Below, one piece after another: positions 1 through 8,240 of a stretch of 64,000 bases of DNA. The DNA comes from Bradyrhizobium sp. WD16. GTDB taxonomy: Bacteria; Pseudomonadota; Alphaproteobacteria; Rhizobiales; Xanthobacteraceae. The notes under the pieces are model-generated. The model did no database searches. It was not told the DNA's origin and was given only the letters and a program-made list of their open reading frames with translations. The stretch is taken from contig NZ_CP028908.1 in NCBI RefSeq assembly GCF_024181725.1, positions 2,779,501-2,843,500 of the forward strand, given 5' to 3'. Every line of letters starts with the position of its first letter. Position 1 is the first letter of the stretch. The translations under genes were made by a program, and so were the position numbers.

Positions 1-59
1 TTGGATCTGACGCTCGTATCAACATTGCAGCGGGTTCTTCGTACGATCGTCAGATCCAA
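1..59. repeat. Palindromic hairpin at the window edge
   Basis: Bases 1-18 (TTGGATCTGACG...) pair with 42-59 with one mismatch around a 23-nt loop. The arm and loop sizes match the inner hairpins of the CTAG-bounded elements that follow, and CCGCACTGG just after it looks like a decayed outer arm (compare GGACACTAG). The left outer arm would lie before base 1, so this is probably a diverged or truncated member of the same family. No gene is visible here. Confidence 0.6.
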
Positions 60-83
60 AACCGCACTGGAATCATATTGATG

Positions 84-250
84 CTAGTGTCCCGTCTCCG
101 AATTACCGCTACGTTTGCCTCGCACTCGCACGGTAATTCGGAGACATAGGGACACTAGCAAAATCAAAGTGCTAGTGTGGCTTATGTCTCGCAATTGCCT
201 ACGAGAGGGTTGCCGCGAAGGCGGTAGGCAATTGCGAGACGCCACACTAG
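84..250 (+). repeat. 167-bp double-hairpin element, copy 1 (CTAG-bounded)
   Basis: This copy holds two hairpins in tandem. Hairpin B (84-158) has outer arms CTAGTGTCCC/GGGACACTAG, a 3-nt bulge, a perfect 15-bp inner stem (94-108 with 131-145) and a 22-nt loop. A 13-nt A-rich spacer follows. Hairpin A (172-250) has outer arms CTAGTGTGGC/GCCACACTAG, a 4-nt bulge, a perfect 17-bp inner stem (186-202 with 224-240) and a 21-nt loop. The unit begins and ends in CTAG, and CTAG also bounds both sides of the spacer. A second copy of identical length lies inverted at 57294-57460. Confidence 0.93.
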
Positions 251-319
251 TGTCCCTTTGTTTCCGACGTTCGTATAAGCGCCTGCTGCAACGGAATACG
301 AACGTTGGAGACGCGACAC
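247..319 (+). repeat. Third CTAG hairpin sharing its CTAG with the preceding element
   Basis: It starts with CTAGTGTCCC, whose CTAG (247-250) is also the right end of hairpin A. The inner arms 260-276 and 296-312 pair over 17 positions with two mismatches, both of which would be G-U wobbles in RNA. The right outer arm has decayed to GCGACAC and lacks CTAG. Its stem (GTTTCCGACGTTCG) resembles the hairpins at 24392-24559 more than its own neighbours. It ends 44 bp before the pmbA start. Confidence 0.8.
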
Positions 320-362
320 CAACGCATCATCGGCCACACGGCCTGCTAATCGGGATGGTCTC

Positions 363-1763
363 GTGAACGCATCTTCTCCGGCTACGGCCGCGGCTTCAAA
401 ATCCCCCGCTTCGGATCTGTTCGACCAATCCGCGCTCGGTGACCTCGCCGAGCGCCTCGTCGAGGCGGCGAAGCGTGCCGGCGCGGATGCGGCCGATGCG
501 GTGGCGGTGCGCGGCATGTCCCAGAGCGTCGTGGTGCGCGATGGCCGCGTCGAAGAATCGGAGCGCTCCGAGGGCGACGATGTGGGCTTGCGCGTCATCG
601 TCGGCCGCCGCCAGGCGGTGGTGTCGACGAACGATGTTGCTGCGGGCGACGCCGCGGCGCGGCTCGCCGAGCGCGCGGTCGCCATGGCGAGGGTCGCTCC
701 CGATGATGCCTTTGTCGGCCTCGCCGATCCGGCGCTGCTGGCCCGCGACATTCCCGCCCTCGACTTGCTCGATCCGGCAATGCCTTCGACCGCCGATCTG
801 GAGCGACGGGCGCTGGAGGCGGAGGCGGCGGCGCTCGCGGTGACCGGCGTCACCAAGTCGGGCGGAGCTTCGGCGTCCTGCGGCATCGGTGGCATGGTGC
901 TGGTAACCTCGACCGGCTTCCACGGCGCTTATCTGCGCTCGAGCCAGGGCCTCTCGACCACGGCGATCGCCGGGCAGGGCACTGCCATGGAGCGCGATTA
1001 CGATTTCACCTCGGCAATTCACGCCGCCGATCTGGAAGGCCCTGCGGTGATCGGCCGCCGCGCCGGCGAGCGGGCGGTGAAGCGGCTCAATCCGCGCAAG
1101 GTCGCGACCTGCAAGGCGCCGGTGCTGTTCGATCCCCGGGTGTCGGCCTCGCTGGTCGGTCATCTCGCCGGGGCAGTGAACGGTGCCGCCATCGCCCGCA
1201 AGACCAGCTTTCTCAAGGACCGCCTCGGTCAGCAACTGTTCGATTCCAGCATCCGCATCATCGATGATCCGCTGCGGCCGCGCGGGGTGCGCTCGCAGCC
1301 GTTCGATGCTGAAGGCGTCGCGGTCAAGCGCCTTGCCTTGGTGGATGACGGTGTGCTCACCTCCTGGTTGCTCGATTGCGCCACGGCCCGCGAGCTCGGG
1401 CTCGTCACCACCGGCCATGCCCATCGCGGCGTTTCGTCGTCGCCGTCGCCCGGCAGCTACAACATGCACATGGAACCCGGTCACGTGACGCCGAAGGAAC
1501 TGATGGCCGACATCGGCTCGGGCTTCTATGTCACCGATCTGATCGGTTCGGGCGTCAACGGCGTCACCGGCGACTATAGCCGCGGCGCTGCCGGTTTCTG
1601 GATCGAGAATGGCGAGCTCGCCTATCCAGTGAGCGAGGTCACCATCGCCGGCCACCTCATCGACATCTTCAAGTCGCTCACCCCCGCGAACGACCTCGTC
1701 TTCCGCTACGGCATCAACGCGCCGACCATCCGCATCGAGGGTTTGACGATTGCCGGACGTTGA
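363..1763 (+). CDS. pmbA: TldE/PmbA family protein (metalloprotease partner)
   Basis: The 466-residue product aligns along its length with PmbA/TldE, the partner of TldD in a cytoplasmic heterodimeric protease that trims unfolded peptides and modified-peptide precursors. In this family TldD carries the HExxxH zinc site; none is visible here, as expected for the TldE half. The C-terminal part has the typical glycine-rich stretch (GSGVNGVTGDYSRGAAGFW) before the end. A GTG start at 363 is used, since no better ATG lies upstream. The gene opens a six-gene plus-strand run and its last 14 bases overlap the next gene. No tldD is in this window. Confidence 0.9.
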   Translation: MNASSPATAAASKSPASDLFDQSALGDLAERLVEAAKRAGADAADAVAVRGMSQSVVVRDGRVEESERSEGDDVGLRVIVGRRQAVVSTNDVAAGDAAARLAERAVAMARVAPDDAFVGLADPALLARDIPALDLLDPAMPSTADLERRALEAEAAALAVTGVTKSGGASASCGIGGMVLVTSTGFHGAYLRSSQGLSTTAIAGQGTAMERDYDFTSAIHAADLEGPAVIGRRAGERAVKRLNPRKVATCKAPVLFDPRVSASLVGHLAGAVNGAAIARKTSFLKDRLGQQLFDSSIRIIDDPLRPRGVRSQPFDAEGVAVKRLALVDDGVLTSWLLDCATARELGLVTTGHAHRGVSSSPSPGSYNMHMEPGHVTPKELMADIGSGFYVTDLIGSGVNGVTGDYSRGAAGFWIENGELAYPVSEVTIAGHLIDIFKSLTPANDLVFRYGINAPTIRIEGLTIAGR

Positions 1764-2562
1764 CGTCGCGCTCGAGGGCCGGCTGGCCGAGGACACCGCG
1801 CTTCTGATCGAAGCCGTCCGCGAGGCGGGCGCGCTGGCGCTCAGCCTGTTCCGCACGGACGTGCGCAATTGGATCAAGGGCAAGTCCTCGCCGGTGTCGG
1901 AAGCCGACCTCGCGGTGAACGATCTGCTGGCGCGGAGGCTGCGCTCGGCGACCCCGAATTACGGCTGGCTGTCGGAAGAAAGCGCCGATGATCCGGCCCG
2001 GCTGGCACGGCCCCGGGTCTGGATCGTCGATCCGATCGACGGCACGCGGTCCTATCTCGCCGGCCAGGAGGACTGGTCGGTCAGCGTCGGCCTTGTCGAG
2101 GGCGACGCGCCGCTGCTCGGCGCCGTGTTCGCCCCGGTGACGGGAGAACTGTTCTTCGCCGCGCGCGGCGAGGGCGCCCGCCGCAACGATGCGCCGATCC
2201 GGGCCGCGGCCGGCGCCCGGCTCGACCCCGGCCGCATCGTCGGCCCCAAGCCGCTGGTCCAGCGCCTCGGCGAAGCGCTCGAACCGGGACCGCTGCATCC
2301 CCGGATCGGCTCGCTGGCGCTAAAGATCTGCCGGGCAGCCGAGGGGCGGCTGGATGCTGCTTTTGCAGGCGGGCATAGCCATGATTGGGACCTTGCGGCG
2401 GCCGATTTAATCGTGCACGAAGCGGGTGGAACCATGACCTCGCTCTCCGGCGAAGCCGTCGTCTATAACCGCCCCGAGGTAAAGCATGAGCCCTTGGTGG
2501 CGGCGGGGCGCGAACGGCACGCCCGCATCGTCGCGCATTTCAGGCGCAGCCCTCCGGTCTGA
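1750..2562 (+). CDS. cysQ: Inositol monophosphatase-family phosphatase, CysQ-like
   Basis: This 270-residue member of the Mg-dependent inositol monophosphatase superfamily most likely hydrolyses 3'-phosphoadenosine 5'-phosphate (CysQ). The metal-binding motifs are clear: SEES near residues 75-78, DPIDGT at 94-99 and the downstream HDWDLAAADL around 205-214. A TTG start overlaps the end of pmbA by 14 bp, suggesting translational coupling. Family membership is certain, but the substrate (PAP or an inositol phosphate) cannot be settled from sequence alone. Confidence 0.85.
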   Translation: MPDVDVALEGRLAEDTALLIEAVREAGALALSLFRTDVRNWIKGKSSPVSEADLAVNDLLARRLRSATPNYGWLSEESADDPARLARPRVWIVDPIDGTRSYLAGQEDWSVSVGLVEGDAPLLGAVFAPVTGELFFAARGEGARRNDAPIRAAAGARLDPGRIVGPKPLVQRLGEALEPGPLHPRIGSLALKICRAAEGRLDAAFAGGHSHDWDLAAADLIVHEAGGTMTSLSGEAVVYNRPEVKHEPLVAAGRERHARIVAHFRRSPPV

Positions 2563-2677
2563 CCATGCGCTTTTGACCATGCGCCGAGCAGAGCGCGGTT
2601 CCGAAAGTACCGTCGATGCCAGGGCACTTGTAACTTTATGAGGCGGCCCCGGCCGTTTGCTTCAGGGAAATAGATCC

Positions 2678-2920
2678 ATGTCCGACACCTCGCAGCAGCT
2701 GCTTCACCTCGTCATTGGCGGCGAGCTGACCAGCCTTGAAACCATCACCTTCAAGGACCTCGACAGGCTCGATATCGTCGGCGTGTTTCCGAATTATGCC
2801 AGCGCCTACACGGCCTGGAAGGCCAAGGCGCAGCAGACCGTCGACAACGCCCACATGCGCTATTTCATCGTGCATCTGCACCGCCTGCTCGATCCGACCT
2901 CGGACGACAAGTCGAACTGA
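2678..2920 (+). CDS. DUF4170 family protein
   Basis: A small acidic protein of 80 residues, conserved in alphaproteobacteria as DUF4170, with the characteristic YxxAYxAWKxKAQxTVDNA core and a YFIVHLHRLLDP ending. Its function is unknown. The ATG at 2678 (MSDTSQQ) is preferred over an upstream in-frame TTG at 2657 because family members start close to this point. It lies between cysQ and an acyltransferase in a run ending in waaA-lpxK, a conserved order in this bacterial group, which hints at an envelope-linked role (inference). Confidence 0.8.
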   Translation: MSDTSQQLLHLVIGGELTSLETITFKDLDRLDIVGVFPNYASAYTAWKAKAQQTVDNAHMRYFIVHLHRLLDPTSDDKSN

Positions 2921-2940
2921 GCGATCGCACCCGCCTGTAA

Positions 2941-3651
2941 ATGTCCCTTCGTCAGATCACCCGATCGAGCTGGTTTCAGCACGCTGCCGGTTTCGTCGCG
3001 TCCGAGTTTCTGCGCTTCGTCTGGCTGACCAACCGCTTCAGCTACGATCCGCCGGACCTCTATGCGCAGTTCGAGCCGCAGATGCCGGTGGTCGTCGCCT
3101 TCTGGCACGGTCAGCATTTCATGATGCCGTTCCTCAAGCGGCGGCATCTCAAGGCGAAGGTGCTGGTTTCGCGTCATCGCGACGGCGAGATCAACGCCAT
3201 CGCCGCCGAAAGGCTGGATATCGGCACGGTGCGCGGCTCGGGCGATCACGGCGCGTCGTTCCACCGCAAGGGTGGGGTCGCGGCGTTCAAGGCCATGCTG
3301 CGGGTGCTCGAGGAGGGCGTCAACATGGCGCTGACCGCCGATGTCCCCAAGGTATCGCGTGTCGCCGGTCTCGGCGTGATTATGCTTGCACGCGATTCCG
3401 GCCGGCCCATTATACCGGTGGCGATCGCCACCAGCCGGTTCAAGCGTCTGAACAACTGGGATCGTTCGGTGATCAACCTGCCGTTCGGGCGCGGGGTGAT
3501 CGCCACCGGCAAGTCGGTCAGGGTGCCGGCGGACGCCGACGACGCGGCCATGGAGGCTCTGCGCGTGCAGCTTCAGGACAACCTCAACGAGGTGACCCGG
3601 AGAGCCTATGCCATCGTCGGCCGCGCGGACGAGGCCGACCGTGCCGGTTGA
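2941..3651 (+). CDS. Lysophospholipid acyltransferase-like protein (DUF374)
   Basis: This 236-residue protein of the DUF374/lysophospholipid acyltransferase-like family shows FWHGQHF near residue 58, corresponding to the conserved histidine region, and TADVPKVSRVAGLG near 135, which replaces the more usual TPDGPRGP. Members sit beside waaA and lpxK and are presumed to act on lipid A or envelope lipids at the inner membrane. Its 3' end overlaps the waaA start by about 10 bp. Family assignment is firm; the substrate is unknown. Confidence 0.82.
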   Translation: MSLRQITRSSWFQHAAGFVASEFLRFVWLTNRFSYDPPDLYAQFEPQMPVVVAFWHGQHFMMPFLKRRHLKAKVLVSRHRDGEINAIAAERLDIGTVRGSGDHGASFHRKGGVAAFKAMLRVLEEGVNMALTADVPKVSRVAGLGVIMLARDSGRPIIPVAIATSRFKRLNNWDRSVINLPFGRGVIATGKSVRVPADADDAAMEALRVQLQDNLNEVTRRAYAIVGRADEADRAG

Positions 3652-4945
3652 CCTGCCGCTGACACTGCGCGCCTATCGGCGGCTGTCGGCGGCTGCCATG
3701 CCGCTGAGCACGCTGCTGATCCATCGGCGCATCCGCCAGGGCAAGGAGGAGACCGGCCGGATCAATGAGCGCCGCGGTCTTCCCGGCGTCGCGCGGCCGC
3801 GCGGGCCGCTGATCTGGATCCACGGCGCCAGCGTCGGCGAGGTCCTGGCGGCTGCGGAACTGATCGGGCGGTTGCGCGCGCACAACATTCGCATCCTGCT
3901 CACATCGGGCACGGTGACCTCGGCCGGCATCGTCGCCAAGCGCTTTCCTTCGGACGTGCTGCATCAATATGTGCCGTTCGATGCGCCGCGCTACGTGTCG
4001 CGCTTCCTCGATTTCTGGCAGCCGTCGCTGGCGCTGTTCATCGAATCCGATCTGTGGCCGAACCTGATCATCTCGGCCTCCTCGCGCCGCATCCCGATGG
4101 TGGTGATCAACGGCCGGATGTCGCCGCGGTCCTATCCGCGCTGGCGCCGCGCGCTCGGCACCATCAGCGCGCTGCTCGGGCGCTTCGAACTGTGCCTCGC
4201 CCAGTCGCAGCTCGATGCCGAACGTTTCAGCGCCCTCGGCGCCGAGAACGTGGTGGTCACCGGCAATCTCAAGCTCGACGTTGCGGCGCCGCCGTCGGAT
4301 CCGGCGAAATTCGCGCAGCTGCGCGCGGCGATCGGCGGTCGGCCGGTGATCGCGGCCGCCTCGACCCATCCGGGCGAGGAGGAACTGATTGCGGCGGTGC
4401 ATGCCCGCCTGGCATCGCAGATCCCCGGCCTGCTCTCCGTCATCGTGCCGCGCCATCCCAAGCGCGGCGAGGCGGTTGCGCGCGATCTCGCGGCCGCGGG
4501 CTTCGCCGTGGCGCGCCGCGCCGGCGGCGAATTGCCTTCGCGTGAAACCGAGATCTACGTCGCCGACACCATGGGCGAACTCGGCCTCGTCTATCGTCTC
4601 GCTCCGGTGGTTTTCATGGGCGGCTCGCTGGTGCCCCATGGCGGGCAGAACCCCATCGAGGCGATCAAGCTCGGCGCTGCGACGCTGCACGGGCCCCACG
4701 TGTTCAATTTCGCCGAAGTCTATGAAGCGCTCGACCAGGCCGGCGGCGCTGCCCTGGTGAGCGATGCGGACGATCTGGCGCTGCGTATCGCCCGCCTGCT
4801 CGGCAACGAGGCGGCGCGAGCGCGCATGGTCGCGGCGGGCACCGAGGTGGTGACGCGGCTCGGCGGCGCGCTGGAGCGCACGCTGGCGGCGCTCGAGCCC
4901 TATCTGCTGCAACTGCGCATCGAACGCGGTGCCATCGATGCGTGA
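3641..4945 (+). CDS. waaA: 3-deoxy-D-manno-octulosonic acid (Kdo) transferase
   Basis: WaaA (KdtA) transfers Kdo from CMP-Kdo to lipid IVA at the inner membrane. Visible family signatures are WIHGASVGEVLAA in the N-terminal domain, ESDLWPNLI, STHPGEEELI, PRHPKRGE and the nucleotide-binding MGGSLVPHGGQNPIEA motif. The GTG at 3641 is chosen because GAGG lies 7-10 bases upstream and the result fits the family length; an ATG at 3608 in the same frame would add 11 residues. The stop overlaps the lpxK start, so the two are probably coupled. Confidence 0.93.
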   Translation: MPVDLPLTLRAYRRLSAAAMPLSTLLIHRRIRQGKEETGRINERRGLPGVARPRGPLIWIHGASVGEVLAAAELIGRLRAHNIRILLTSGTVTSAGIVAKRFPSDVLHQYVPFDAPRYVSRFLDFWQPSLALFIESDLWPNLIISASSRRIPMVVINGRMSPRSYPRWRRALGTISALLGRFELCLAQSQLDAERFSALGAENVVVTGNLKLDVAAPPSDPAKFAQLRAAIGGRPVIAAASTHPGEEELIAAVHARLASQIPGLLSVIVPRHPKRGEAVARDLAAAGFAVARRAGGELPSRETEIYVADTMGELGLVYRLAPVVFMGGSLVPHGGQNPIEAIKLGAATLHGPHVFNFAEVYEALDQAGGAALVSDADDLALRIARLLGNEAARARMVAAGTEVVTRLGGALERTLAALEPYLLQLRIERGAIDA

Positions 4946-5933
4946 GCCGGGCTTCTGGCACCGGCCGCCGTCCTGGCAGGCGCGCCTGCTGGCGCTGCCT
5001 GCGATGATCTACGGCCGGATCGCAACGCGCCGCCTGGCGCGTCCCGGCCGGCGGGTCGGGGTGCCGGTGATCTGCGTCGGCAATTATCACCTCGGCGGCG
5101 CCGGCAAGACGCCGACGGTGCTGGCGCTGGCGGCACTGCTACGCAAGATGGGTGAACAACCGGTGGTGGTCAGCCGCGGCTATGGCGGTCGGTTGGCCGG
5201 TCCCGCGGCGGTCGAGCCGACGCAGCACAGCGCCGCTGAGGTGGGTGACGAGCCCTTGATGATGGCCTCGGAGGTGCCGGTGATCGTCGCCCGCGATCGC
5301 GCCGCCGGCGCGGCCATGGCGATCGCCCGCGGCGCCAGCGTCATCCTGCTCGACGACGGCTTCCAGAATCCGGCGCTCGTCAAGGACGCCAGCATCATCG
5401 TCATCGACGCCCGGCGCGGTCTCGGCAACGGACTGGTGTTTCCGGCGGGGCCGCTGCGTGCGGCGCTCGAGCCGCAGCTCGAGCGCACCGACGCGCTCGT
5501 CATCGTCGGCCATGGCTCGGCGGCGGATGCCCTAGCCGCGAAGGTTGCGGCGAGGGGCAGGCCGGTGTGGCGGGCGGAACTGGCGCCCCAGCCATCCTCG
5601 CTGGCCGTGCTCAGAAGTCGCCGCTGCCTTGCCTTCGCGGGGATCGGCGATCCGGCCCGTTTCGTCGCCACCTTGCGGACCCATGGCGTCGAGGTCGTTC
5701 GCGAGGCGGCTTTCGCCGATCACCATGCCTACCGGCGCGAGGAAATCGAGGCGCTGGCGGCGACGGCGCGGACAGAGGCGCTGGCGCTGGTGACGACGCA
5801 GAAGGATCTGGTGCGGATCGCCAGCGATCCGGCGCTGGCCGACCTCGCCCCAAGCCTGACGGCGCTGCGCGTGAGGCTGGTGCTGGAGGGGGATGTCGAG
5901 GGATTCCTGGCGCGGCTGTTGCGGCGCGGGTGA
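4938..5933 (+). CDS. lpxK: Tetraacyldisaccharide 4'-kinase
   Basis: LpxK phosphorylates the 4' position of the lipid A disaccharide at the inner membrane. The P-loop GGAGKTPTV is near residues 47-55, followed by SRGYGG and GDEPLMMA, all typical of LpxK. The length of about 331 residues is normal. The ATG at 4938 overlaps the waaA stop by 8 bases; a GTG at 4929 would add three residues. It closes the lipid A/Kdo run. Confidence 0.94.
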   Translation: MREPGFWHRPPSWQARLLALPAMIYGRIATRRLARPGRRVGVPVICVGNYHLGGAGKTPTVLALAALLRKMGEQPVVVSRGYGGRLAGPAAVEPTQHSAAEVGDEPLMMASEVPVIVARDRAAGAAMAIARGASVILLDDGFQNPALVKDASIIVIDARRGLGNGLVFPAGPLRAALEPQLERTDALVIVGHGSAADALAAKVAARGRPVWRAELAPQPSSLAVLRSRRCLAFAGIGDPARFVATLRTHGVEVVREAAFADHHAYRREEIEALAATARTEALALVTTQKDLVRIASDPALADLAPSLTALRVRLVLEGDVEGFLARLLRRG

Positions 5934-5986
5934 TCAGCACGCAGAGGCGTTTTTCCAGCTCAGCGTTCCACGACGATTCCGAGCCT

Positions 5987-6038
5987 CGTCGTCATGGCCG
6001 GGTTTGTCTCGGCGGTACAAGGCCGGGCATGACGATCG
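5987..6038. repeat. Dispersed imperfect palindrome after lpxK
   Basis: CGTCATGGCCGGG (from 5987) pairs imperfectly with GGCCGGGCATGACGATCG (6021-6038). Sequences of the type GTCATGGCCGGG...CCGGGCATGAC recur in intergenic regions of this bacterial family. It sits between the converging lpxK and DUF2093 genes, where it could also end transcription, though no T-run follows. Confidence 0.55.
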
Positions 6039-6104
6039 AAATCAGCGGCAGCGCGCGGCCGCTCAATGTGGCGCTATGATACCTCAGCCCAAGCTGACTT
6101 CAGC

Positions 6105-6383
6105 TCAGGCCGACTTCAGCGCCTCGGGGAAGTGGCGTTCCAGCACCGCGGTCGGGGTGGCATAGGCCTCCTGGCGGTCGACGCTCCAGTATTTCAACTC
6201 GTCCAGCGGAATCCGCACGCCGCTGACAGCGCAGACCACATAACTGCCCGGGCTGACGACCCGATAGTCGCCGTCGAGATATTGCAGGCGGGCTTCGGAC
6301 TGGCCTGAGGACGAGAATCTGTTGAGCACGCTGAGTGTCCCGAATTGGTCGCGCGTCGCCGCGCCGGATTGATCTTGTATCAT
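6105..6383 (-). CDS. DUF2093 family protein
   Basis: A small protein of up to 92 residues carrying the DUF2093 core: YLDGDYRVVSPGSYVVCAVSG, then RIPLDELKYWSVDRQEAYA. The family is alphaproteobacterial, about 70 residues long and of unknown function; two conserved residues are the Cys and the Pro of CAVSGVRIPL. The first ~20 residues (MIQDQSG...) exceed the usual family start near LNRFSSSG, so the true start may be a non-ATG codon further in. It lies downstream of xseA in the same orientation. Confidence 0.75.
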   Translation of the reverse strand: MIQDQSGAATRDQFGTLSVLNRFSSSGQSEARLQYLDGDYRVVSPGSYVVCAVSGVRIPLDELKYWSVDRQEAYATPTAVLERHFPEALKSA

Positions 6384-6438
6384 AAATGGGGGCGCGGCGC
6401 CCGCCTGTCAAAGGCTGTCCTGCCGGAAGCCGGTGCCG

Positions 6439-8070
6439 TCAGAACAGGCTGCCCTGCTTGTCGGGCTGCATATCGGCGTGCTTGGGCGCCTCGGCTTTCT
6501 CGGCCTTCACCTCGGTTTTCGGCCGGCGCTGCGGCTTCGGCGCATCGACCGGCGGCGCTGTGCCCTCGGCGGTGGCGGCGACCCGGCCGTCGGCGAATTC
6601 GAGGCTCAATCGGGCTCCCGGGGCGACCGCCGCGGCAGCGTGGAGCGGATGGCCCGCCTGGTCGCGCACCAGGGCAAATCCGCGCGCAAGGACGCTGCGA
6701 TAGGATAGCGCCGCCAGCAGCTGCCCGGAATGCTCGATCCTCGCCCGGCGCCGCTCCACCAGGGTGGTCAGCGCCCGTGCCGCGCGCTCAGTGAGGCGCT
6801 GGGCGCGCTCACGGTCGCGCGCCAGCAGCTGGCGCTGCGCCTTGGCATTGGCAAAGCGGGAAGCTTTCAACCGCGTCTCGATGCCGATGTAGCGGTCACG
6901 CCGGCGCTGCAGCAGCGACCGCGCGGACAACGAAAGCCGGTCGCCGGTCATCTGCAGGCGCTGGGCGGCATGGTCGACCTGGGCGCGCAGCACGCGCAGC
7001 GTGAGCCGGGCGTCGGCCTGGGCGAAGCGTCGGTAATGGGCGTGGGTATTGCCCTTCAGCGCCCGCGGCAGGCCGGTGGCCGCGGCGTCGAGGCGCTGGC
7101 GCGGGATGGCCAACAGGTCGGCGGCGCTCGGCAGCGCCCGCGTGGCGCTGCGCAATTCGCTGCGGCGATGTTCCTGGGCGCGTTGCCAGCAGGCGAAGGC
7201 GCGGCGGGCGAGGCTATTGACCTCCACCGTGAGTTCGGCTCGCACCGGCACCGCCATTTCGGCAGCCGCGGTCGGCGTCGGCGCCCGCCGGTCGGCGGCA
7301 AAGTCGATCAACGTCACGTCGGTCTCGTGACCCACCGCCGAGATCAGCGGGATCATGCTCTCCGCCGCGGCCCGCACCACGATCTCCTCGTTGAACGACC
7401 ACAGGTCCTCCAGCGAGCCGCCGCCGCGGGCCACGATCAGCAGGTCGGGCCTCGGGATGCGGCCGCGTTCGGGCAGGGCATTGAAGCCGTGAATGGCAGC
7501 TGCGACCTGTTCGGCGGCGCCTTCGCCCTGCACCCGCACCGGCCAGACCAGCACGCGGCGCGGGAAGCGGTCCTCGAGCCGATGCAGGATGTCGCGGATC
7601 ACCGCGCCGGTCGGCGAGGTGACGACGCCGATGACCTCCGGCAGCCACGGCAGGAGCTGTTTGCGCGCCTCGTCGAACAGCCCTTCGGCGGCGAGCTTGC
7701 GCTTGCGCTCCTCCATCAGGGCCATCAGCGCCCCGACCCCGGCGGGTTCCAGCGCCTCGATGACGATCTGGTATTTCGACGAGCCCGGATAGGTGGTCAA
7801 TTTGCCGGTGGCGATGACCTCGAGGCCCTCCTGCGGCTTGAAACGCATCCGGCCATGGACGCCCTTCCAGATCACCGCCTCGATCTTGGCCGAGGCGTCC
7901 TTGAGGGCGAAATAGCAGTGGCCGGAGGAATGTGCGCCGCGAAAGCCGGAAATTTCGCCGCGCACGCGGACATGGCCATAGGCGTCCTCGACCGTGCGCC
8001 TGAGCGCATTGGACAGCTCGGAAACCGAGAATTCCGGCGCATTGGCGAGCGGGGCGGGAGCGGAGACCAT
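6439..8070 (-). CDS. xseA: Exodeoxyribonuclease VII large subunit
   Basis: The 543-residue XseA works with XseB to degrade single-stranded DNA to oligonucleotides. The N-terminal OB-fold ([32 protein letters not shown]) leads into the nuclease domain with [35 protein letters not shown] and [20 protein letters not shown], all diagnostic. A charged, coiled-coil-prone region follows, and the tail is lysine/alanine-rich and low complexity (residues ~505-543). xseB is not in the window. The gene diverges from purD. Confidence 0.96.
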   Translation of the reverse strand: MVSAPAPLANAPEFSVSELSNALRRTVEDAYGHVRVRGEISGFRGAHSSGHCYFALKDASAKIEAVIWKGVHGRMRFKPQEGLEVIATGKLTTYPGSSKYQIVIEALEPAGVGALMALMEERKRKLAAEGLFDEARKQLLPWLPEVIGVVTSPTGAVIRDILHRLEDRFPRRVLVWPVRVQGEGAAEQVAAAIHGFNALPERGRIPRPDLLIVARGGGSLEDLWSFNEEIVVRAAAESMIPLISAVGHETDVTLIDFAADRRAPTPTAAAEMAVPVRAELTVEVNSLARRAFACWQRAQEHRRSELRSATRALPSAADLLAIPRQRLDAAATGLPRALKGNTHAHYRRFAQADARLTLRVLRAQVDHAAQRLQMTGDRLSLSARSLLQRRRDRYIGIETRLKASRFANAKAQRQLLARDRERAQRLTERAARALTTLVERRRARIEHSGQLLAALSYRSVLARGFALVRDQAGHPLHAAAAVAPGARLSLEFADGRVAATAEGTAPPVDAPKPQRRPKTEVKAEKAEAPKHADMQPDKQGSLF

Positions 8071-8240
8071 GTCGAATCAAGCTTTCGGGTTGAGCCGCCA
8101 AGGTAGGCGCTCGAATCGCCCCCGCCAATGCCCCCGGGGCTGCGTTGTCCGCGATGTCGGCAGACCGGCAAGGGGCAGGTTCCGGCCCTTGTTTCCCCTG
8201 CCGCGAGCGGCTAACCGGTCGGTTCAGGAGACCAAAGCCC

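Noticed and set aside
115-366. 83-codon frame inside the repeat tract, with a matching frame on the minus strand at 57013-57429 (shared peptide RRHRDTSKIK)
   Set aside because: The matching peptide arises only because both lie in the duplicated 167-bp element. The frames read through hairpins and unrelated flanks, with no ribosome-binding site or family.
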